A DNA stretch of 64,000 nt from Psychrobacter sp. JCM 18900. GTDB lineage: Bacteria > Pseudomonadota > Gammaproteobacteria > Pseudomonadales > Moraxellaceae. This document shows positions 57,013 to 64,000 of the stretch, in pieces. Below the pieces are notes generated by a model, which was not told the origin of the DNA, ran no database searches, and saw nothing but the letters and a program-made list of their open reading frames with translations. The number at the start of each line of letters is the position of its first letter. Position 1 is the stretch's first letter. The translations under genes were made by a program, and so were the position numbers. Location: NCBI RefSeq assembly GCF_904846625.1, contig NZ_CAJHBL010000003.1, forward strand, positions 1 to 64,000. The letters run 5' to 3'.

Positions 57013-58599
57013 TTATTCAGCAGTTTTTTGTAGCAATGCATAATAAAAACCATCGCCACTCGCACTATCAATCGGTAAGCATTGACGACCGATTGCTTGT
57101 TCGATACCCCAGTTGCAATCTTCAGTAAACTCGATCACTACTGCATCATTATGATGAGTGATAAAGTCCTGCATTTGCTCGACGTTTTCTTGCTTTAAGA
57201 TGGAACATGTCACGTAAAGCAGATAACCGCCAGCTTTGAGTTGTGGCCATAAGTTATGCAAGATATCTGCTTGCAACAGTGCCGTTTGCTCGATGTCTTC
57301 TTCAGTACGCAAGATACTGATATCTGGATGACGGCGAATCACGCCAGTCGCAGTACAAGGAGAGTCCAATAATATCGCATCAAATACGGGTTCATTAGTA
57401 GCCGCTTTTTTATTTTTTCCATGCTGCCATCTGGTCGCATCTGCACAGACAATATTCAATGCGATGCTGTTATCCGCTTGCTGCAAATCATGCTGACTTA
57501 GATTTAAACGCTGTAAATTCTCGCGAATACGCTCGATACGCGGTGCTTCATTATCAATAGCTGTTACCTTGATATCAGTAATCGCAGGTGACGTTTCAGA
57601 TGATATCTCATTATTGTCTTGTTTCACGTGAAACAACGATGATTCGTCGTTAGCGCTTATGAGCTCTAACCAATGAGCAAGCTTGCCACCAGGTGCCGCA
57701 CAAGCATCTAGAATATGTATCTCATTATTCGTATTTTCCGTATCAGATTTTTCAGCGCTAAGCTTAGCCATCAATGCTTTGTTAATAATCGGTGCAGCGA
57801 GCTGGGCATGCATGTCTTGGACGCTAGCTGTTCCTAAAGCAAAATCAGGCAAAGCGTTAACGGCAGTGCTTTGATGCAGTCTAAGACCTTTGGTTGATAG
57901 CGTGGTAGCAGCGGCAGACTCTGACGAGTTCGCTACCTTAAAACCAGTCGTTAGCTCAACGATATCTGCATCAATCTCTGCCCCATCCAATGCATGCTGA
58001 TAATCCTCTACCGAAGTAACCGCCGAGTTCACTCGTAAAAACATAGGTGCTAGTTGGCGCAAGCCTTGTGTCAGCTCATCATATTGCTCGCTCCAATCTT
58101 GCTTAAGCTGATAAGCGAGCCAGTTCGGCAAGCTATGCTTTTTATCGCACTTCTTACGGAATTTGCTTGGATTCTTGGCGACTTTACGCAAGATAGCATT
58201 CACCAAACCAGTCGAGTGAGCGAATTCAATCTCTTTGGCTGCTTCAACGGTTTCATGAATCGCAGCATGGTCAGCCACTTCTAAATATAGCAACTGTACT
58301 AAGCCGACTTGAATAGTGGTACGCACTTCAACCTCGTCGATAGGGTTGTCTGCTAAGCTATCGAGCAAACGTGCAAGGGCATGCCATTGGCGCAATGTCG
58401 TGAGCAGTAATGCATGAGCAAAGCCTTTGTCACCATCATGTAGACTATTCAGCAATGGATCAAGGACGCTTGAGAGCGACTGACCATTTTGAATAGCCAG
58501 TAAGGTACGAATCACACGCACGCGTACGCTGCCATTCATAATAAGATTGCTTGATGGTTTGAGCTTATTGTTTCTAGGCGCAGTACTGTTTTGTCTCAT
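57013..58599 (-). CDS. rsmB: 16S rRNA (cytosine-967-C5)-methyltransferase RsmB
   Basis: Methylates C967 of 16S rRNA using SAM. An N-terminal NusB-like RNA-binding domain (about 15-150) is followed by a Fmu-type catalytic domain with ACAAPGGK, the catalytic cysteines in DSPCTATG and VTCSIL. 528 residues versus 429 in E. coli; the extra comes from Ser/Thr/Asn-rich insertions, notably around 270-335. One insertion encodes SLFHVKQ, and its DNA is a perfect parS site. Downstream of fmt in the same direction. Confidence 0.95.
   Translation of the reverse strand: MRQNSTAPRNNKLKPSSNLIMNGSVRVRVIRTLLAIQNGQSLSSVLDPLLNSLHDGDKGFAHALLLTTLRQWHALARLLDSLADNPIDEVEVRTTIQVGLVQLLYLEVADHAAIHETVEAAKEIEFAHSTGLVNAILRKVAKNPSKFRKKCDKKHSLPNWLAYQLKQDWSEQYDELTQGLRQLAPMFLRVNSAVTSVEDYQHALDGAEIDADIVELTTGFKVANSSESAAATTLSTKGLRLHQSTAVNALPDFALGTASVQDMHAQLAAPIINKALMAKLSAEKSDTENTNNEIHILDACAAPGGKLAHWLELISANDESSLFHVKQDNNEISSETSPAITDIKVTAIDNEAPRIERIRENLQRLNLSQHDLQQADNSIALNIVCADATRWQHGKNKKAATNEPVFDAILLDSPCTATGVIRRHPDISILRTEEDIEQTALLQADILHNLWPQLKAGGYLLYVTCSILKQENVEQMQDFITHHNDAVVIEFTEDCNWGIEQAIGRQCLPIDSASGDGFYYALLQKTAE
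57620..57635. other. parS: Perfect parS site (ParB binding) inside rsmB
   Basis: TGTTTCACGTGAAACA is identical to the canonical 16-bp bacterial parS palindrome. It sits in a low-conservation insertion of rsmB (codons about 322-327), so it could be kept without harming the enzyme. parA and parB are not in the window; known parS sites cluster near the origin. Confidence 0.88.
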
Positions 58600-58664
58600 T
58601 AAATTTCATTTCCTTGACGTATGATCGATAGCGTCTTGTGCAAGTAGGTTAAAAATAAGTAACG

Positions 58665-59741
58665 TTATTTTGTTTCTGACGTAAATTGATCGCCGTCATT
58701 TAATTGGTTGCCATGGCAAATTTGTTCAGCTGTCATTGGCTTACCACCTGCAAACTGCAAGTGAGTAATGGCTAAAGTGGTGGCTGATGATTCAGCGTCA
58801 CTCTCTTTACCACAAGCGACTAAGATCGCTTTTCGTCCGACACTGATAACAGTTCCAGCAGGTTTATTCGTTTGCTGCGATGTATTTACAGGTAAGCTAG
58901 CCAACACTTTGACGCGCTGCCCTGCTAGGAAAGTATAAGCACCTGGCCATGGTGTCAGCCCACGAATTTGGCGTTCAATAGCGGCAGCAGGCTGCGACCA
59001 ATCAACTTCGCCTTCGGTTTTGACCAGTTTTTCAGCGTAGTTGGCTTGACTATCATTTTGAGCAATAGCTTGAGCTTGATAAGCAGTTAAATCTTTTAGC
59101 ACCGTACTAATCGCTGTCGCACCAAGTGCAGCCATCTTATCATGTAGGCTAGCAGCGGTATCATCAGAGGCAATACTTTCGCTAACTTTATAAAGCATGT
59201 CACCTGTATCAAGACCTTTGTCCATTTGCATAATGGTAATGCCGGTCTCATCATCTCCGGCTAAAAGTGCACGATGGATAGGTGCAGCACCGCGCCATCG
59301 TGGCAACAGTGAAGCGTGAATATTCAAGCAACCATGAGTAGGCGTCTCTAATACACCGATAGGTAGAATCAATCCGTAAGCGGCGACAATCATCACATCT
59401 GGTTGATAGGTGCGCAGCGTTTGCCTAGCAGCTAACCCTTCTGCACTAGACTTTTTAAAAGTGACTGGCTGCTCTACAGCGATATCATTTGCCAATGCAA
59501 CTTCTTTTACCGCGGAGGCTGACAGTTTTTGACCACGACCTGCTTTACGATCAGGCTGCGTGTAAACAGCGACTATCTCTATATTCAGCGCTTCTTGCTG
59601 CTTAATTAATGACTCAAAGCTAATAGCAGCAAATTCAGGCGTACCCGCAAATACTACCCTTAATCGGTTAGTAGTTGGGTTATCATGGTCAGTAAGCGAG
59701 TTGGATGTATCAAAGGTAGGAGCAGTTGTAGTCATAATCAT
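58665..59741 (-). CDS. fmt: Methionyl-tRNA formyltransferase
   Basis: Formylates initiator Met-tRNA with 10-formyl-THF. The core starts at LRVVFAGTPEFAA; catalytic Asn, His and Asp are in NIHASLLPRWRGAAP and GLDTGDML. The C-terminal OB-like domain follows. 358 residues versus about 315 in E. coli, partly from a Thr/Asn-rich N-terminal extension of about 27 residues; the start may be at 59741 or 59735. rsmB is next, but def, its usual neighbour, is absent. Confidence 0.95.
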   Translation of the reverse strand: MIMTTTAPTFDTSNSLTDHDNPTTNRLRVVFAGTPEFAAISFESLIKQQEALNIEIVAVYTQPDRKAGRGQKLSASAVKEVALANDIAVEQPVTFKKSSAEGLAARQTLRTYQPDVMIVAAYGLILPIGVLETPTHGCLNIHASLLPRWRGAAPIHRALLAGDDETGITIMQMDKGLDTGDMLYKVSESIASDDTAASLHDKMAALGATAISTVLKDLTAYQAQAIAQNDSQANYAEKLVKTEGEVDWSQPAAAIERQIRGLTPWPGAYTFLAGQRVKVLASLPVNTSQQTNKPAGTVISVGRKAILVACGKESDAESSATTLAITHLQFAGGKPMTAEQICHGNQLNDGDQFTSETK

Positions 59742-60062
59742 GCATTATATAAGGTTTATTTGTTCATTATAGGTGAGTTTACGGCGCAGTGCCATGATTG
59801 TAATGACCTCACTTCATGATAACCAATGACATTATTTGCCTTTGTAATATCAAGGGCATCGAACGTTCTATTTATATCTTTTACAAAACAATTTGGTGTT
59901 AATAACCACTCTCTGTAAACAGTAAGCCGTTATTCTGCTATAAATAGAAGGTAACACTAAAAATTTTAGACAATTCAACTGTCGTATAATTCACCTACTA
60001 TATGTAGAAACTTCGTTTTTATTTCACTATATTCTTTCGTGTCGAGATAGGGCCACGCTTTC

Positions 60063-62828
60063 ATGCAACAGTTTCAGTCCTTACAGCGCTTATTGATTTT
60101 CTATACCTTGTCTCTCACGGTTATGTTACTGCTGTACTATGTCACACTGTTTGATGGGATGAAAAAACATAGTGAGCAACATAGCATAGATACTTTTTAT
60201 TCCCTACAGCACAGTATTATTGAGCATGCAGCGCCTGTAGATAGTGAAATAAAAAGAATCTTAGAACAGCCTACTTTTGATCACCTTAGTTATCAGCTGA
60301 TTTTGATGATGCCTTCTGGACAGACCTACATTCATCATAATACTCGTCCTAATGAATCTGCTTTTTCTACCGTTGCTTTCCCTACCATCGGTACATCAGC
60401 TTCTAGCAGCAGCGACCATAGCTCCTATACAGTCAATAGCAATGAACTAACAGGAATCATTAATCTAAAAAGCGGACATCAGATTTATATCGTATTACGC
60501 CACGAACCTTTTGTTATCGACTGGATATCTTACCGTTACTGGCTTCCTTTGATGGTCGCCATCGTACTATTTTTCATGGCATTACTCTATATGCTCAATC
60601 GCCGTACTAACTGGGAGCAATTACTGGTTTATACGGATAATTTGAGTAGCCGCGCAAAAGAATCTTATACGCCGCCGCCGTTTCTACAAAAGAAATCTAC
60701 TACCGAGTTCATGCTGTTAGGTCATGCGCTAAGTCGCGTCAGCTACCAGATGCATAATGACTATCGGCGTATAAAAACATTGACTCATCGTTTAGAACGT
60801 TTGGTTAATCAAGCACCCTTACCGATGTTGATGAGTATACGACATGGTCAAATTAGCTTCTATAATCAGCGCTTTGAGCAAGTATTTACCCCTTCTACCC
60901 AGAGAGAGCAGGGCTATGAGCTGACTGATTTTGTTGAAGGGAAAGACGAGGCCACTCAAATACTCTTAAAAACCATCTCAAGTTTACGCGTTGCTCGCAC
61001 ACTCATGGTTTATGGCTTGGAGAATAAACAAGCCTACCAACTACACGTAACACCATGGTTCGGTGAACATGGGCAAGTTCACGGTTTTACTGTGATTTTT
61101 AATAATGTCGATGAGATTTTCCATCAATCTGAACAATTACAGCTGCACAACCAACAACTGCAATTACAAATTGATGAATCAAACGAAGCCCAAGCATTTA
61201 TAGGTCGTAAGTTAAGGTTACCACTAGAGAAGATAATTGATTCGTTGGAACCCATCGACCCTTCAACATTGACGGCTCAAGGCAAAAAAACTCTAAATAC
61301 ATTGATTGCAACCAGTCAAAGCATGTTGACTGTGCTCAATGAGACGCTAACAACAGAGGAAGTTGAAGTCCGAAAAACACGTCTAAGTATCGAAACGGTT
61401 GATATTTATAAGGTAAGCAAAGAGGTTAGCAATTTAGTCACACAAGAAATAAGACAACAAGGGTTAGAATTGATCTATTTCTTTGCGCCGGACTGTCCTC
61501 GTTACATCGAAACCGATTACATTCGACTGCACCATATCCTATTAAACTTATTGAAAAACGCTATTAGTTTTACAACATCAGGCTATGTCGCGCTCACTGT
61601 TGATCGTGTATCTGAAGATAAAGTAACGCGAATAAGTAATCAGCATTTAACTCCTAACAATGACACGACAATGCCTGCGCAGACATCTTATTGGATTCGG
61701 TTTAGCGTAAAAGACACTGGAGTAACTATTACTCCTGAGAGACAAAATCAATTAGTCAATATCTTGAATCAAAACAGTGAGCAAACCAATCATAACTTAG
61801 TTGAAGACAGTAATATTGGATTGAGTAATGCCAATAGCTTTGCTCAGTTACTCGGCGGTTTCATCGAACTAAGTAATGCGGTGGATAAAGAAACGATATT
61901 TAGCCTCTACCTTCCTTATCCTCATGCCACTTATCAATCGGTATATCATCGTTGTTCGCAGCTGCCCCATATTCACCTTATCGCTATCATCAATCAGCCT
62001 CTAGTTGCTGAACATTTACAACGTTTGTGCGAGTACTTAACGATATCCGTGACTATCTACAGCACTTTAGATAGAGCGACTGTACAGCAGCTAAAAAATA
62101 AATTAAAACAAGATGAGCAAACCGTCATTCCTGTCTTGTTATTAGATTATGAATACAGCGAATCCATCACCTTATCAGCTCATGCGAGCAACAAGTATAG
62201 CGAGCAACAAGAAGCGTTAAACGACCTAGTCACTACGCCTTCACTACCGAAGATATTACTTAGCATGAAACTTGAAAGGCATATACCTTCTACTTTACTA
62301 GGCCAATATGATGGATTTTTGACCAAACCCTTAGACGCAAGTTTACTACTTTCTGAACTGCTACGCTTAACCTTGTTTGCAAGGAAAACACTAGACATAT
62401 TGGTCAAACATCAATATGACAGCAGTCTATCTTTTGTAGAAGATACACCTAAGAAAGAAATCTTGTCTCCACTGATTTTGGTCGTAGAAGACAGTCCTAC
62501 TAACCAAAAGATAGCCTGTAAGATGTTAAGTAAGCTTGGTTATCGTAGTATTGTCGCAGAAGATGGACAGCAAGCACTCGAGAAACTCAAAAGCCAACGT
62601 GAAGAAATTTCTTTGATTTTGATGGACTGCCGAATGCCCGTTATGGATGGCTTACAAGCCACACAAGTGATTCGCTCGCAAGGTGATAAAATACCAATTG
62701 TGGCGCTAACTGCGAATAATACAGAAGAAGATCGCGAGGCCTGTATGCAAGTTGGTATGGACGAGTTTTTATCCAAACCCATTAGTAAAAAAGACTTAGA
62801 ATCCGTTTTGCAGAGTTTTATACAATAA
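60063..62828 (+). CDS. BarA/GacS-like hybrid sensor, degenerate phospho-acceptor site
   Basis: 921 residues. TM helix (about 9-27), periplasmic sensor (about 28-155), TM helix (about 157-180), a HAMP-like linker, a PAS-like domain (about 255-355), then a dimerisation/phosphoacceptor region where the H-box reads FIGRKLRLPL: Arg382 stands where His is expected. The ATPase domain keeps an N-box (LLKNAIS) and a G1 box (VKDTG). A first receiver (about 635-770) has D695 but lacks the acidic pair at its start; the last one (about 800-921) is complete (VVEDS, D858 in LMDCRMPVMDG, Lys in SKP). No HPt domain. Faces away from fmt; the 321-bp gap has no gene. Confidence 0.85.
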   Translation: MQQFQSLQRLLIFYTLSLTVMLLLYYVTLFDGMKKHSEQHSIDTFYSLQHSIIEHAAPVDSEIKRILEQPTFDHLSYQLILMMPSGQTYIHHNTRPNESAFSTVAFPTIGTSASSSSDHSSYTVNSNELTGIINLKSGHQIYIVLRHEPFVIDWISYRYWLPLMVAIVLFFMALLYMLNRRTNWEQLLVYTDNLSSRAKESYTPPPFLQKKSTTEFMLLGHALSRVSYQMHNDYRRIKTLTHRLERLVNQAPLPMLMSIRHGQISFYNQRFEQVFTPSTQREQGYELTDFVEGKDEATQILLKTISSLRVARTLMVYGLENKQAYQLHVTPWFGEHGQVHGFTVIFNNVDEIFHQSEQLQLHNQQLQLQIDESNEAQAFIGRKLRLPLEKIIDSLEPIDPSTLTAQGKKTLNTLIATSQSMLTVLNETLTTEEVEVRKTRLSIETVDIYKVSKEVSNLVTQEIRQQGLELIYFFAPDCPRYIETDYIRLHHILLNLLKNAISFTTSGYVALTVDRVSEDKVTRISNQHLTPNNDTTMPAQTSYWIRFSVKDTGVTITPERQNQLVNILNQNSEQTNHNLVEDSNIGLSNANSFAQLLGGFIELSNAVDKETIFSLYLPYPHATYQSVYHRCSQLPHIHLIAIINQPLVAEHLQRLCEYLTISVTIYSTLDRATVQQLKNKLKQDEQTVIPVLLLDYEYSESITLSAHASNKYSEQQEALNDLVTTPSLPKILLSMKLERHIPSTLLGQYDGFLTKPLDASLLLSELLRLTLFARKTLDILVKHQYDSSLSFVEDTPKKEILSPLILVVEDSPTNQKIACKMLSKLGYRSIVAEDGQQALEKLKSQREEISLILMDCRMPVMDGLQATQVIRSQGDKIPIVALTANNTEEDREACMQVGMDEFLSKPISKKDLESVLQSFIQ

Positions 62829-62850
62829 ATCTCTAGTGCAAATAAAAAAT

Positions 62851-62891
62851 ACCCTATCGATATCACTTAATCAAAATAATATCGATAGGGT
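62851..62891 (-). terminator. Terminator of ribE with a 13-bp perfect inverted repeat
   Basis: ACCCTATCGATAT (62851-62863) and ATATCGATAGGGT (62879-62891), 15-nt loop. On the minus strand it is followed by ATTTTTTATTT, so it terminates ribE; there is no T-run on the plus strand for the sensor gene. Confidence 0.82.
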
Positions 62892-62933
62892 CAAAAACTT
62901 GGTGCGAGGATGATATTTCGGTAAGCTTAGTTG

Positions 62934-63608
62934 TTATTTCATAAACCCATTATCGGCCAAAAATGCTTCTGTGATTTGGCTTTGCGGGCTTGACGCGTTC
63001 ATACCGCCAGATTGAGATTTATTTAGTAGACGTTCTAGATAACGGGCAACGATATCTACTTCAATATTCACTTTGTTACCTACTAACCAATGCTTAGCAA
63101 TATTCGTCACTTGAGCAGTATGCGGAATGATATTTAGAGAGACAATATTGTCACGTACTAAATTGGTCGTTAGGCTAATACCATCTACTGTGATAGAGCC
63201 TTTGGTCGCTGTATAGTGCGCTAGCTCTTGCGGTATCTCAATCTCTATATAGATAGAACGAGCATCTTGTTGTAATTTGCTAACGACCCCTACTCCATCT
63301 ACATGACCAGCGACGATATGACCACCAAAACGAGTCGTTGGTAGCATGGCCTTTTCTAGATTGACGGTATGACCTGCTTTTAACCCTTCTAATGCTGTTC
63401 TAGCAATAGTTTCACGTGAGACATCAACAGAGTAGTAATTACTTCCGAGCTCCACCACAGTTAAACAAATACCATTTGATGCAATAGAATCGCCTAGCTT
63501 CACGTCACTGAAATCTAAGTCATCAGACTCTACCGTCAAACGTATGTCGCCACCTGTCGTCTGCATAGATTTAACTTTTCCAACGCTTTCTATAATTCCA
63601 GTAAACAT
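62934..63608 (-). CDS. ribE: Riboflavin synthase, alpha subunit
   Basis: Dismutates two 6,7-dimethyl-8-ribityllumazines to riboflavin. Two lumazine-binding repeats are visible: MFTGIIESVGKV...GDSIASNGICLTV (about 1-90) and FGGHIVAGHVDGVG...GSITVDGISLT (about 98-190). 224 residues. GAGGATAAT precedes the ATG. No FMN riboswitch was seen upstream. Some databases call this gene ribC. Confidence 0.93.
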   Translation of the reverse strand: MFTGIIESVGKVKSMQTTGGDIRLTVESDDLDFSDVKLGDSIASNGICLTVVELGSNYYSVDVSRETIARTALEGLKAGHTVNLEKAMLPTTRFGGHIVAGHVDGVGVVSKLQQDARSIYIEIEIPQELAHYTATKGSITVDGISLTTNLVRDNIVSLNIIPHTAQVTNIAKHWLVGNKVNIEVDIVARYLERLLNKSQSGGMNASSPQSQITEAFLADNGFMK

Positions 63609-63746
63609 ATTATCCTCATCTCATTACTGTATTGCCTTCATAGGCGAATATTTTAGTTTATTAAATCAGCTATCAATTCTTTATCACAACTTGTTCAAAT
63701 AACTGATAGTGAAACATCGTTAGACTTGACCTTTAATAGGATAGAT

Positions 63747-63755
63747 TGTGGATAA
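63747..63755 (-). promoter_or_regulatory. DnaA box
   Basis: TGTGGATAA, the reverse complement of the consensus TTATCCACA. Confidence 0.65.
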
Positions 63756-63805
63756 GTAAGGATAAATCAATAGAGGTATAGCTAGAAGTCGCTATAAATA
63801 CATAG

Positions 63806-63814
63806 TTATCCACA
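63806..63814 (+). promoter_or_regulatory. DnaA box
   Basis: TTATCCACA, a perfect consensus match. Confidence 0.65.
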
Positions 63815-63918
63815 ACAAACAAAAATTTCACATGAAACCTATTTATTTATAAATAGAATGCTAAGGTATTGATTTATATAAATATTTATTAAAATAATCG
63901 AGATATAAACATCTTTTG

Positions 63919-63934
63919 TGTTTCATGTGAAACA
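63919..63934. other. parS-like site (one mismatch)
   Basis: TGTTTCATGTGAAACA, 15 of 16 against canonical parS. It is followed 4 bp later by a DnaA-box variant (63938-63946), then by a second, weaker parS-like copy (63946-63961). Confidence 0.7.
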
Positions 63935-64000
63935 AAGTTATACACAGTTCCATGTGAAACACGTAAATCAATGACGTATTTACCCACGTTTTAAGCTTTT

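Larger units (their letters stand above)
63609..64000. other. Intergenic region with DnaA boxes and parS-like sites (origin-like)
   Basis: 392 bp without a gene. Contents: DnaA-box matches TGTGGATAA (63747-63755, reverse) and TTATCCACA (63806-63814), plus variant TTATACACA (63938-63946); parS-like TGTTTCATGTGAAACA (63919-63934, 15 of 16), AGTTCCATGTGAAACA (63946-63961, 13 of 16) and a weaker copy at 63824-63839; a 7-bp inverted repeat (63839-63856); and a very AT-rich tract (about 63857-63910). The mix is typical of an oriC or an origin-proximal segment. The window ends here, so dnaA, mnmG or parAB neighbours cannot be seen. Confidence 0.6.

Noticed and set aside
1..64000. CRISPR arrays, insertion sequences, prophage genes
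   Set aside because: No regularly spaced repeats, transposases or phage structural genes were seen.

Overview
The window looks like a chromosomal segment from a Psychrobacter-like member of the Moraxellaceae (Gammaproteobacteria). This is inferred from the gene set (Na+-NQR with ApbE and NqrM, thrS-infC, scattered monofunctional his genes, HemN, BioF/BioC, GrpE/DnaK, fmt-rsmB, DprA) and from moderate GC with AT-rich intergenic DNA. No database search was run.

Layout from left to right. The left edge holds two near-perfect sigma-70 promoters in tandem on the minus strand, reading out of the window; they look like the P1/P2 pair of a ribosomal RNA operon. thrS follows, with a leader that contains a tRNA-Thr anticodon-arm mimic, then infC, which starts at ATT. 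Next come telA, rnr, a BON-MscS mechanosensitive channel and hisA. A 1.1 kb gene-free leader precedes nqrABCDEF, an SDR oxidoreductase, apbE and nqrM, which together make a complete sodium-pumping NADH:quinone reductase and its maturation factors. An MFS transporter and a tesA-ybbA-ybbP block follow. An AT-rich insert of about 2.2 kb carries an HNH nuclease facing a DUF3800 protein; it is the most island-like part of the window.

After the insert come avtA, a small membrane protein, hisH, hisB, a PanZ-like GNAT protein, tRNA-Phe, two small unknowns, gph, comM, hemN, an nfeD-qmcA pair, two tandem paralogous beta-barrel outer-membrane proteins, bioF-bioC, dnaK and grpE. The right quarter is almost all minus strand: an HSL-type esterase (plus), a metallophosphoesterase, a YfcH-like epimerase, tsaC, dprA, a LysM protein, thrC, rsmB, fmt, a degenerate BarA-like hybrid sensor (plus) and ribE.

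Origin-related sites cluster to the right. There is a perfect 16-bp parS inside rsmB, a one-mismatch parS at 50.69 kb, and more parS-like sites among DnaA boxes in the last 300 bp. With the leftward rRNA promoters and the minus-strand bias of the right end, this suggests replication enters from the right and that oriC and/or parAB lies at or just beyond the right edge.

No CRISPR array, insertion sequence or prophage was seen. The less ordinary items are the thrS operator, the parS/DnaA cluster, the sensor kinase without its phospho-acceptor histidine, the HNH/DUF3800 pair, three sets of short repeats or duplicated terminators, and the long nqr leader.
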